Origin: Clostridia bacterium
Lineage (GTDB): Bacteria > Bacillota > Clostridia > Oscillospirales > CAG-272
NCBI GenBank assembly: GCA_017466495.1
Contig: JAFTUB010000230.1
Span: forward strand, 1-7,539
DNA: 7,539 nt
Direction of reading: 5' to 3'
The position numbers and the translations under genes are program-made. A model generated the notes under the pieces. It was not told the origin of the DNA, did not search any database, and saw only the letters and a list, made by a program, of their open reading frames with translations. This document shows positions 1-6,501 of this stretch, in pieces. Position 1 is the stretch's first letter, and each line of letters opens with the position of its first letter.

Positions 1-542
1 CCGATGGGGTTGAAGTAGCGCAGGATCGACACACTCCATGTGGGATCTGCCGCCGCGAGGTCGGAGAGGATGCGCTCGATGACCAGCTTGGTCTGGCCGT
101 AGGGATTGGTAGTGGAAAGAGGGAAATCCTCTCTGATCGGCACCGTAGCGGGATTGCCGTATACGGTAGCCGAAGAACTGAACACCAGGCGCTTGACCCC
201 AAACTCTGCCATCACATCGCAGAGATTGAGGGTGCCGGTGATATTATTGTGATAGTAGCGCAGAGGCTGCGCACAGGACTCGCCCACCGCCTTCAGCCCG
301 GCGAAGTGGATCACGCTGTCGATCTTGTTGCCCGTGAACACAGCACGCAGGGCGCTGCGGTCAAGCAGATCAACCTCATAAAAACGGGGGCGCACACCGG
401 TGATGGCCTCGATGCGATCCAGCACCACAGGCTTACTGTTGATAAAATTGTCCACGATCACAACTTCACGCCCGCTCTCAATCAGTTCAACCACCGTATG
501 AGAGCCGATAAATCCGGTTCCCCCCGTAATCAAAATTGCCAT
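1..542 (-). CDS. galE: UDP-glucose 4-epimerase (GalE), 3' end cut by window
   Basis: Partial gene: 180 codons plus two bases from ATG 542, running off the window at base 1. The protein begins MAILITGGTGFIGSH, the glycine-rich NAD-binding Rossmann motif (GxxGxxG) of extended short-chain dehydrogenases. Further on are the conserved HFAGLKAVGES segment, the catalytic serine segment SSSATVYG, the YGQTK motif with the catalytic Tyr and Lys, and LRYFNPIG at the cut edge. This combination is diagnostic of GalE, which interconverts UDP-glucose and UDP-galactose in the cytoplasm; many homologues also act on UDP-GlcNAc/UDP-GalNAc. The missing part should be the sugar-binding C-terminal half (the family is about 330-340 aa). 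A GAGAGG ribosome binding site lies at about 548-557. It sits 35 bases after the NahK-like kinase gene, so it is probably co-transcribed and supplies or uses the UDP-sugar made by its neighbours. Whether it also accepts N-acetylated sugars cannot be judged from this half. Confidence 0.95.
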   Translation of the reverse strand, partial: MAILITGGTGFIGSHTVVELIESGREVVIVDNFINSKPVVLDRIEAITGVRPRFYEVDLLDRSALRAVFTGNKIDSVIHFAGLKAVGESCAQPLRYYHNNITGTLNLCDVMAEFGVKRLVFSSSATVYGNPATVPIREDFPLSTTNPYGQTKLVIERILSDLAAADPTWSVSILRYFNPI

Positions 543-577
543 CGTTGTTTCCTCTCTTTCTGTGTGAAAATGTAAAT

Positions 578-1669
578 TTAACGGATATATTTTTCCACAA
601 TCGCGTTCAGCTCGGGCATTTTGGCCTCGATGTCGGCCGCCAGCTTGAACTGATTGCGTGCACGGTCCAAATTATGGGTGGGATAGTGGATACGGAAGTA
701 CACATCCCCGTTGAGATAGTCACCGAGGAAGCGGATTCCCGTTTCAAAGGTGAGCATCCACGCCCCCATGGGCAGGGCACGAAGCTCAGCCTCGGTGAGC
801 GCACCGCCCAGCCCCGCCAAAAAGCCCCGGGTGAACACATCGAAGAGCTCGGTCCGCAGGTAAACGCGGTCCAGGTCGGTCTCATCCTCGGCGGCGCTGG
901 ATGCCCCGAAGCGAATGGCATCACCGAAATCGTAAAGCACAGAGCCCGGCATGACGGTATCCAGGTCGATGACGCAGACACCCTCCCCCGTTTCGTTGTC
1001 CAGCATAACGTTGTTGAGCTTGGTATCATTGTGGGTGACCCGAAGGGGAAGTGTTCCGTCGGCAATGCCGTCCATGATGAAGGAGCACTTTTCCTCCGCC
1101 GCCAGGGCAAAGGCAATCTCCTTCCCGGCCTCCGCGGCCCGTCCCGCCCGATCATCCGCCAACGCCGCCTTGAAATCGGCCATGCGGCTGACGGTATTAT
1201 GAAAGTTGGGGATGGTTTCGCAGAGGGTATCGGCAGGATAATCGGCCAGCATCCGCTGGAACTTGCCAAAGGCGTAAGCAGCTTTTTCAAACAACTCGGC
1301 ATTCGCCGACTGATGGGAGGTCGCCCCTTCAATACAAAGGTAAGCCCGCCAATAACGTCCATCGGCATCCACATATGCCACGCCGCCCTCTACGGTAGCA
1401 ATAACGGTCAGCGTTTCTCGCTGGGGATCGCCCCCTGCCGCCTCGATCTTCTCTCTGAGAAATTCGGTAACGCCGATGATATTGGCCATCACCGCATCGG
1501 GATCCTTGAATACAGCAGTATTGATCTGCTGCAGAATGTATCGCGTCCCCGACGCACAGGTGACAAAATATGTTCCGTTAATGTGTCCCGTCTCGCAGAC
1601 AGAGGTCTCGGTGACCTCGCTGTCAAACAGGAACTGTGCGGCAATTTCCCGCAGTTGCATTTCATTCAT
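578..1669 (-). CDS. nahK: N-acetylhexosamine 1-kinase-like phosphotransferase (NahK/LnpB type)
   Basis: 363 aa, close to the length I recall for Bifidobacterium NahK (about 360). The protein kinase/aminoglycoside phosphotransferase fold is clear: an N-terminal nucleotide-binding lobe with the GHINGTYFV and RYILQQIN segments (about 28-50), the catalytic loop VTHNDTKLNN (211-220; proposed base D215, N220 as metal/phosphate ligand), and the metal-binding region VIDLDTVMPG followed by DFGD (233-250). From memory, the RYILQQ, LRVTHNDTKLNN, DLDTxMPGS and FGDxIRFGAS segments match NahK far better than antibiotic kinases. The family phosphorylates GlcNAc or GalNAc at the anomeric carbon with ATP, giving the sugar-1-phosphate. 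The start at 1669 is favoured because GAGGGA (1676-1681) is 6 bases upstream; the alternative Met at codon 4 would be too far. The ribosome binding site overlaps the stop codon of the upstream nucleotidyltransferase gene, suggesting translational coupling. The substrate is inferred, not seen; homoserine kinase or another small-molecule kinase is less likely. Confidence 0.85.
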   Translation of the reverse strand: MNEMQLREIAAQFLFDSEVTETSVCETGHINGTYFVTCASGTRYILQQINTAVFKDPDAVMANIIGVTEFLREKIEAAGGDPQRETLTVIATVEGGVAYVDADGRYWRAYLCIEGATSHQSANAELFEKAAYAFGKFQRMLADYPADTLCETIPNFHNTVSRMADFKAALADDRAGRAAEAGKEIAFALAAEEKCSFIMDGIADGTLPLRVTHNDTKLNNVMLDNETGEGVCVIDLDTVMPGSVLYDFGDAIRFGASSAAEDETDLDRVYLRTELFDVFTRGFLAGLGGALTEAELRALPMGAWMLTFETGIRFLGDYLNGDVYFRIHYPTHNLDRARNQFKLAADIEAKMPELNAIVEKYIR

Positions 1670-1679
1670 AGCGAATCCC

Positions 1680-2588
1680 TCACCAAAGCTTCTCGGGATA
1701 GACCCCCTCGGCGATAAGGCGGCGGATTCCCGCCATCACCAGGGGCTTATCCTCGGGATATGTCACGCCCTGCCACACGGCATCGGTGTTCAGCACCTGC
1801 ACGCGGCAAAGGCCCTCTTCCATCATCTTTTCCACCGCACCAGGGAGATAGAACTCGCGCTTCAGCGGGTCGCCCCCCTCAGCTGCCAAAAACTCGGCAA
1901 AGTGACGTTCAAAGCCCTCCATGGCTCGGGGCGTGAAGCCCCAGCAGTTCATGGACACGGTGGTATCGGTGGGCAGAGCGAATTCCTGCTCCTCCTCCAG
2001 GTAAGCGGCACCGTCGGGGGTGCGCATGATCTTGGTGCGCTCCACGATGCTGTCCAGGTATCCGTGGGCATCGGTGGTGCAAACGCCGCGGGACACGGTT
2101 CCGTGATCGGTGAGGGTATTATCCAGTGCGTAGCCCACCATGCAGAAGGGCTCTTTCCCCTCCGCGTCGGTGCGGGCGCTCCGCAGGAACTCGCCCAGCC
2201 GCAGGAAAGCATCTCTGCCGTAGAAATCGTCGGCGTTGATCACGGCGAAGTTGTCGTCTCCAACCGCCTCCTTGGCGCTGAGCACGGCATGGCCGGTCCC
2301 CCAGGGGCGAACACGGCCCTCGGGCACGCAATGGGGTGCGGGAATATCTTCCAGACGCTGGAAGGCGTAGCTGCAGGCGATCTTGCTCTCTACCCGCGCG
2401 CCAACCGTTTCCTTGAAGAGGGCGTAGTTTTCCTCCTTGATGACAAACACCACCCGGTCAAATCCGGCGGCAATGGCATCAAAGATGGAAAAGTCCAGAA
2501 TGAAGGCGCCCTGCTCGGTAATGGGGTCTATCTGCTTCAGGCCGCCGTAGCGGGATCCCATTCCCGCGGCCATAATTACCAAAGTCAT
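1680..2588 (-). CDS. Sugar-1-phosphate nucleotidyltransferase (NTP_transferase family)
   Basis: 302 aa. The N-terminus carries the nucleotide-binding signature AAGMGSRYGGLKQ (7-19), the pyrophosphorylase G-x-G-(T/S)-R motif with the downstream Lys. Next come RPWGTGHA (94-101, base/ribose contact region), NADDFYG (118-124, the metal-binding Asp region), SMNCWGFTP (212-220) and VWQGVTYPEDK (271-281) near the C-terminus. The product should activate a sugar-1-phosphate with an NTP to an NDP-sugar and pyrophosphate in the cytoplasm. It ends about where the catalytic domain ends; there is no left-handed beta-helix acetyltransferase domain, so it is not a full GlmU. Genes for a NahK-type kinase (10 bases downstream) and GalE suggest GlcNAc-1-P or GalNAc-1-P with UTP as substrates, but glucose-1-P (GalU-like) or another base cannot be excluded. 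AAGGAG at 2600-2605 supports the start at 2588. Family call is strong; substrate is inference. Confidence 0.85.
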   Translation of the reverse strand: MTLVIMAAGMGSRYGGLKQIDPITEQGAFILDFSIFDAIAAGFDRVVFVIKEENYALFKETVGARVESKIACSYAFQRLEDIPAPHCVPEGRVRPWGTGHAVLSAKEAVGDDNFAVINADDFYGRDAFLRLGEFLRSARTDAEGKEPFCMVGYALDNTLTDHGTVSRGVCTTDAHGYLDSIVERTKIMRTPDGAAYLEEEQEFALPTDTTVSMNCWGFTPRAMEGFERHFAEFLAAEGGDPLKREFYLPGAVEKMMEEGLCRVQVLNTDAVWQGVTYPEDKPLVMAGIRRLIAEGVYPEKLW

Positions 2589-2630
2589 ATTGCACTGATC
2601 TCCTTTTCGTCAAGTTGAAATCAAGGGATG

Positions 2631-3362
2631 TTATTCTTCAAAATTCATGATTGCCCGGAAGGTCTCCAGGGCCTGGGCGTAGGTCTTCTCTGCCCGCTCG
2701 CGGTTCATCAGCGAAGTCAGCGAGCCCTGTCGGCGGAAGCCGATAAGGGTATCAGCGGGCATCTCCGCCGCCGCAGTAAAGTAACGGCCAAAGTCGGTAT
2801 CCGACAGCCGAACCGTGTAATCATCGTAAGCCGCCTCGGGCTTGCTGCCCAGGGCCTCACTCAAGGGCAGAAACGCTCCGTTTTCCCGCACAGTTTCATA
2901 GATCCATGCTTCCATGAGGCAGATGCTGTACTCCCCCGTCTGCAGCAGCTGATAGAATTTGTTCAGTTCCTGGGCGTAATACCCCGTGTTGATGAGGGGA
3001 TTCTCTTCCCCCGACTCAATCAGCTCCTGACGAAGCGCCTTGATCTGCTCCTCGGAGAGAACGTACAGGGAGGATATCCCCACCTGCTTGCGGCCGTCCC
3101 CGTTGTAATCTTTGGGCATCACCGCACCAATGGCGGAGGACAGCTCCGTCCCCCCGGACTCCACGAAAGAGTAGGAGCCGGCGTAGAGAATGTTGACGTC
3201 GGTCTTCTCCTTGGTGCACATCTGCAGGGTGCAGATCATCACCACAATCAGGACAAACGCCCCGATCACGGTATGCCATTTGTAGTGGTACCAATAATTG
3301 TCCAGCCAGCGGGTAAAACGATTCTCCACACGAATTTCCCCGCTCTGCATTTTTTCGCTCAT
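2631..3362 (-). CDS. Single-pass membrane protein of unknown function (243 aa)
   Basis: I do not recognise a named family. The protein has a short basic and aromatic N-terminus (about 1-30, with WLDNYWYHYKWH just before the membrane), one hydrophobic segment at about 31-49, and a roughly 194-residue domain that should face outside. There is no lipobox, so it looks like a type II (signal-anchor) protein. The outer domain contains DYNGDG (85-90), which resembles the start of an EF-hand/dockerin calcium loop but has Ile instead of an acidic residue at loop position 12. The stretch around 144-171 (EYSICLMEAWIYETVRENG followed by LPLSEALG) reminds me of extracellular solute-binding proteins; this is a weak impression. 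A strong site GAGGAGG (3370-3376) lies 7 bases before the ATG. It follows the greA terminator directly and precedes the sugar activation genes by 42 bases, so it may be co-transcribed with them. Function unknown; real gene call is secure from its start signal and fit in the array. Confidence 0.85.
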   Translation of the reverse strand: MSEKMQSGEIRVENRFTRWLDNYWYHYKWHTVIGAFVLIVVMICTLQMCTKEKTDVNILYAGSYSFVESGGTELSSAIGAVMPKDYNGDGRKQVGISSLYVLSEEQIKALRQELIESGEENPLINTGYYAQELNKFYQLLQTGEYSICLMEAWIYETVRENGAFLPLSEALGSKPEAAYDDYTVRLSDTDFGRYFTAAAEMPADTLIGFRRQGSLTSLMNRERAEKTYAQALETFRAIMNFEE

Positions 3363-3383
3363 TGCTCTGCCTCCTCACACAGC

Positions 3384-3417
3384 AAAAACGGGAGCCGCTT
3401 GGGCAAGCGGACTCCCG
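3384..3417 (-). terminator. Intrinsic (rho-independent) terminator after greA
   Basis: On the minus strand CGGGAG (3417-3412), a bulged T (3411) and CCGCTT (3410-3405) pair with AAGCGG (3400-3395) and CTCCCG (3394-3389) around a 4-base loop GCCC (3404-3401). The 12 base pairs are GC-rich and are followed at once by five T (3388-3384). The stem begins 6 bases after the greA stop codon. No T run follows on the plus strand, so it acts on minus-strand transcription only. Confidence 0.9.
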
Positions 3418-3423
3418 TATCCA

Positions 3424-3915
3424 TCAGTTTGTTTTTGCGCGGGAGACTTCAAGAACACGCAGCTTCAGCTGGCCGCTGGGCACTTCCACCGTCAGCTCGT
3501 CCCCCACCTTGCTGCCGATCAGTGCGCTTCCCACCGGAGACTGATCCGAGATCTTCCCCAGGAGAGGATTGGCTTCATTGGAGCCCACGATGGAGTATTC
3601 GATCTCCTCGTCAAACTCTACATCCAGCACCTTAACCTGCGAACCCACGTTGACCGTGTCATGCTTGATGGCCGACTCGTCAACGATGGTAGCGTTGGCA
3701 ATCAGATCCTCCAGTTCAAGAATGCGGGCCTCGACCTGCGCCTGCTCGTTGCGGGCAGCATCGTACTCGGCGTTCTCGGACAAGTCACCGAAGGAACGGG
3801 CAACCGCGATGGCTTCCTTCACCTCGGCACGGCGGGTATTTTTCAGATAATCCAGTTCCTCTGTCAGCTTGCGGTAACCGGTTTCGGTATAAAGCTGCTT
3901 TGCTTTGATAGCCAT
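3424..3915 (-). CDS. greA: Transcription elongation factor GreA
   Basis: 163 aa from ATG 3915. GreA inserts its coiled coil into the secondary channel of RNA polymerase and stimulates cleavage of backtracked RNA, restarting stalled complexes. The N-terminal antiparallel coiled coil (about 8-75) contains the tip motif GDLSENAEYDAA (43-54) with the acidic pair D44/E47 needed for cleavage stimulation. The C-terminal FKBP-like domain follows, with ISDQSPVGSALIG and KVGDELTVEVPSG. Length is close to the usual 158 aa. The reading frame extends upstream to a GTG at 3933, but the bases between (AAGGAG at 3930-3925, 9 bases before ATG 3915) are clearly the ribosome binding site, so the shorter start is chosen. 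It follows the S41 protease gene by 48 bases and is closed by an intrinsic terminator. It has no obvious functional link to the envelope genes before it. Confidence 0.96.
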   Translation of the reverse strand: MAIKAKQLYTETGYRKLTEELDYLKNTRRAEVKEAIAVARSFGDLSENAEYDAARNEQAQVEARILELEDLIANATIVDESAIKHDTVNVGSQVKVLDVEFDEEIEYSIVGSNEANPLLGKISDQSPVGSALIGSKVGDELTVEVPSGQLKLRVLEVSRAKTN

Positions 3916-3924
3916 AATTTCAAA

Positions 3925-3930
3925 CTCCTT
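3925..3930 (-). promoter_or_regulatory. Ribosome binding site that fixes the greA start
   Basis: AAGGAG on the minus strand, 9 bases before ATG 3915. It lies inside the longer possible frame that begins at GTG 3933, so that longer start would translate its own Shine-Dalgarno sequence and is unlikely to be used. Confidence 0.85.
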
Positions 3931-3963
3931 CACTCTTCAAATGGTAATTTATATTGTTGTCAA

Positions 3964-5226
3964 TCAATAGGCGTTTTCTTTGAGCCACGCAATCGCCGCC
4001 TGAAGCTGGGTGTCTTCGGCATCGGTGATCTTATAGATGTTCTTTTCCGCCAGTGCCTCGTCCATGGCAACCTCCAGGTCGGGCACAATGCCTATTCCCT
4101 CATAGCTGTCGGAGAAAGGCGGGAAGTACATTTTGGTGGTCAGCTTAATGGCCGAGCCGTCGTTGAGACGGAGAATCGACTGCATACTGCCCTTGCCATA
4201 GGTTGTCTGCCCCACAAAAACAGCCTTCTTGTAATCCTTGAGGGCAGAGGTGAACAGCTCTGCGGCAGAAGCGGTGCTTTCGTTAGCCAGCACGGCCATG
4301 GGCATCACCAGCTCCGACGGTTTGGAGTCGATGGACTCCTCGTTGCCTGCACGGTCCACCATGCGAATGATGGGACCTTCAGGGAGCAGGTAATCCAGAA
4401 TCTCGGTAATGGAGTTCAGATCTCCGCCGGGATTGTAGCGCACATCAAACACAAGACTCTGTGCTCCGGCCTTGCAGAGCTCGGTGACGGCAGCCTTGAA
4501 CTGCTCGGGGGTCTTCATATCAAAGCCGGTGATCTTGATGATTCCCACGGTGCTGTCGGTTTCGCAGATGTGAGAGAGCACCGTCACCTCGGTGACATAG
4601 CCCCGGACGATGGCAAACTCCACCGTCTCGCTGTAGTCCTTGCCCCGGACTACGGTAAACACCGCAGTGGTGCCGGCCTTGCCCTGCATCTTGTTCACCG
4701 CCATGTTGTAGCCCAGCTCGGCAACACTTTCCTTCTCTTCTCCCACATAGGTAATCAGATCCCCGGGCTGTACTCCCGCTTCCAGCGCAGGAGAATCGGG
4801 CATGACGCTGATCACCTCAATGAGGCCGTATTCGGTGTTGTAGATGACGTTCACCCCGATGCCCTGCATCTCGCCATTGTTGTCGGCGGTGAGCAGTTCA
4901 TACTCTTCCGGAGTGAAATAGGCACCGTATTTGTCTCCCGTTCCGGCCACATAGCCCCGGAGAATATATTCGTTGACCTTTTCGTCGTCGATGTCGTTGT
5001 AGTAATAGTAGCGGAAGATGGAGTCAATGGTCTCCAGCTTCTCGTTGCCGCCCGCTTCGACCTGACCGCCCTGCCCTGCCGCATTGGCACTGTCTAAGAA
5101 GCCCTGCCGCAGGTCGGCGGCGGCCTGCTCCCGCAGCAGCGTGTAGGTAGTCATGAAGGTCACCAGCACCGCCAAAAGCAGGCTGACGATCATCACGGGG
5201 ACGGAGATGCGTTTTGTTTGTTTCAA
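3964..5226 (-). CDS. Membrane-anchored S41 (C-terminal processing) peptidase with PDZ domain
   Basis: 420 aa from the proposed TTG start at 5226 (428 from GTG 5250). Layout from the TTG start: basic KQTKR then one membrane segment (about 8-30) that anchors the enzyme facing outside; a linker; a PDZ domain (about 117-197, with GIGV near its start and the SPALEAGVQPGD loop), which binds substrate C-termini; then the S41 core. The core has YNPGGDL and NESTASAAE with nucleophile S320, and TTYGKGSMQ with the general base K345 and Q349. The Ser-Lys spacing of 25 residues matches E. coli Prc and B. subtilis CtpB, so an active serine/lysine-dyad protease is expected. The family trims or degrades envelope proteins, including peptidoglycan hydrolases or their regulators in several bacteria. 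It directly follows the M23 hydrolase gene, which makes that hydrolase or its partners plausible substrates (inference). The stop is 48 bases before greA. Confidence 0.93.
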   Translation of the reverse strand: MKQTKRISVPVMIVSLLLAVLVTFMTTYTLLREQAAADLRQGFLDSANAAGQGGQVEAGGNEKLETIDSIFRYYYYNDIDDEKVNEYILRGYVAGTGDKYGAYFTPEEYELLTADNNGEMQGIGVNVIYNTEYGLIEVISVMPDSPALEAGVQPGDLITYVGEEKESVAELGYNMAVNKMQGKAGTTAVFTVVRGKDYSETVEFAIVRGYVTEVTVLSHICETDSTVGIIKITGFDMKTPEQFKAAVTELCKAGAQSLVFDVRYNPGGDLNSITEILDYLLPEGPIIRMVDRAGNEESIDSKPSELVMPMAVLANESTASAAELFTSALKDYKKAVFVGQTTYGKGSMQSILRLNDGSAIKLTTKMYFPPFSDSYEGIGIVPDLEVAMDEALAEKNIYKITDAEDTQLQAAIAWLKENAY

Positions 5227-5235
5227 AGCTTCAGT

Positions 5236-5241
5236 TCCTTT
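5236..5241 (-). promoter_or_regulatory. Ribosome binding site supporting a TTG start for the S41 protease
   Basis: AAAGGA on the minus strand lies 9 bases before TTG 5226. The longer frame's GTG at 5250 has no purine-rich site in front of it (the bases just upstream read TTCTCCT). Starting at TTG gives a classic signal-anchor N-terminus, MKQTKR followed by a hydrophobic stretch. Confidence 0.7.
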
Positions 5242-5259
5242 CCGAACCACAGGAGAATT

Positions 5260-6465
5260 TTATTTGGGCTGGGTAACGTAATCCAGGGGACTTTGGCAGG
5301 CACCGTTCAGACGCACCTCAAAGTGCACATGGTTGCCATAAGAATTACCCGTGGTGCCGACCTTGGCGATCACCTGGCCCTGCTTGACCTTATCGCCAAC
5401 CTTCACATTGAGCTGATTGGCGTGGGCATACAGCGTAGATTTTCCGCCGCCGTGGTCAATGACCACGTAGTTGCCGTAACTCCAGTGCCACTGCGCGGTG
5501 ATCACCGTACCGGCGTTGGAGGCATATATGTTGGACCATGCCGTAGCGGGAATATCGATACCCCGATGGAACTCCCGCACACCGTTGAGGGTACGGTAGC
5601 CATAGTTGGAAGAAATCCGCTTCCAGCTGATATCCAGGGGCCAGATGAACTCGCCGCCCACATAGGCCGCATTGGCCTTGGCCTGCAGTTCCTTGATGTA
5701 TTCCTGCATTTCCTTGTCCACCTCAGCCTCTTTGGCAGAGAGAGTGGCATAATAGGACTGACTGGACGAGATCTGCTTCTGCAGCTGGGCGAGATCCTGG
5801 TTGTTGGCGTTCTGCTGATTTTCCAGGTCAGCCTTCTTGCCATCCAGCTCCAGCTTCTTTTCTTCGTTGATCCGTTGGAGGGCTTCCAGTTCATCCTCCG
5901 CCGCTTCAAGGGCGACGGTGTCATCCTGGTACTTCTCCATCAGGGTTACGTTATAATCCATCATGCAGCCGATCCGCTCAACACGGGTGAGGAAGTCGTA
6001 CAGGCTCTCGGCGCCCAGCAGGAGCTCAAGGTAGCCCACATCCCCCTCTTCATAGGTTATGCGGAGACGGTCAAGAAAATTCGTCCTCTGCTCGGCAACA
6101 TCGGCTTTTTTATCGATAATTTCCAGCTGCTTGCTACCGATTTTCAGATCGGTGTCCTCGATCAGCGCTTCAAGCGTCGCAATCTCATCCAGAGTAAGGT
6201 TCAGCTGGCGGTCAAGGAAGCCCTTGAGCTCCAGGGCATCGGTCTGACTGCCTTTCGCCGAAACAATTTCTTTGTACAGCTTCTCGCGCTCGCCCTTGAG
6301 TTTCTTCAGTTCGGCCTCGTAGGCCTGCACCGTGGCATCGGTAAGCTGGGTAGCGGCATCCGCAGGACGGATGGCCATGGGGATCAACAGCAAAGAAGTA
6401 AACAACAAAGCAGAAACGGCAAGGATCACCCAATGGGAAAAACGGTTTTTCAAGCTATGCTTCAT
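5260..6465 (-). CDS. Secreted coiled-coil M23 peptidoglycan hydrolase (PcsB/CwlO/EnvC-like partner of FtsEX)
   Basis: 401 aa. An N-terminal signal peptide has basic residues, a hydrophobic stretch at about 12-31 and a likely cleavage at ADA-A (35-38). Two long charged coiled-coil stretches (about 42-135 and 175-265) are separated by a helical insert with LELLLGAESLYDFLTRVERI (146-165), like the hairpin that FtsX contacts in PcsB-type proteins. The C-terminal LytM/M23 domain (about 272-400) has the zinc ligands H300, D304 (HRGID) and H381, and catalytic H348 (YAH) and H379 (HVHFE); the 31-residue spacing from H348 to H379 agrees with S. aureus LytM. All residues for zinc-dependent endopeptidase activity are present, so it should cut peptidoglycan cross-bridges itself, unlike EnvC, which only activates amidases. 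It follows ftsX by 36 bases and precedes the S41 protease by 9-33 bases depending on that start. AAAGGA about 12 bases before the ATG is a slightly distant ribosome binding site. Confidence 0.93.
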   Translation of the reverse strand: MKHSLKNRFSHWVILAVSALLFTSLLLIPMAIRPADAATQLTDATVQAYEAELKKLKGEREKLYKEIVSAKGSQTDALELKGFLDRQLNLTLDEIATLEALIEDTDLKIGSKQLEIIDKKADVAEQRTNFLDRLRITYEEGDVGYLELLLGAESLYDFLTRVERIGCMMDYNVTLMEKYQDDTVALEAAEDELEALQRINEEKKLELDGKKADLENQQNANNQDLAQLQKQISSSQSYYATLSAKEAEVDKEMQEYIKELQAKANAAYVGGEFIWPLDISWKRISSNYGYRTLNGVREFHRGIDIPATAWSNIYASNAGTVITAQWHWSYGNYVVIDHGGGKSTLYAHANQLNVKVGDKVKQGQVIAKVGTTGNSYGNHVHFEVRLNGACQSPLDYVTQPK

Positions 6466-6501
6466 TGGCGTTTTTATTCCTTTCGTTGCTTTCTGCGGCG
6501 G

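Noticed and set aside
578..1669. Reading the phosphotransferase as an aminoglycoside resistance gene
   Set aside because: It shares only the general kinase fold. The segments around the catalytic loop and DLDTVMPGS match the NahK type, and the neighbours are sugar-nucleotide genes.
536..2618. Plus-strand open frames of 393 and 380 codons opposite the kinase and nucleotidyltransferase genes
   Set aside because: They are antisense to genes with clear catalytic motifs and have no recognisable protein features.
3948..3963. TTGACA plus TATAAA as a sigma-A promoter for greA
   Set aside because: The spacing is 4 bases instead of about 17. At 17 bases from TTGACA the hexamer is TTGAAG, and initiation there would fall on the ribosome binding site.
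3298..5097. A 599-codon plus-strand open frame over greA and the S41 protease
   Set aside because: Same reason: a shadow of securely identified minus-strand genes, with no family motifs of its own.
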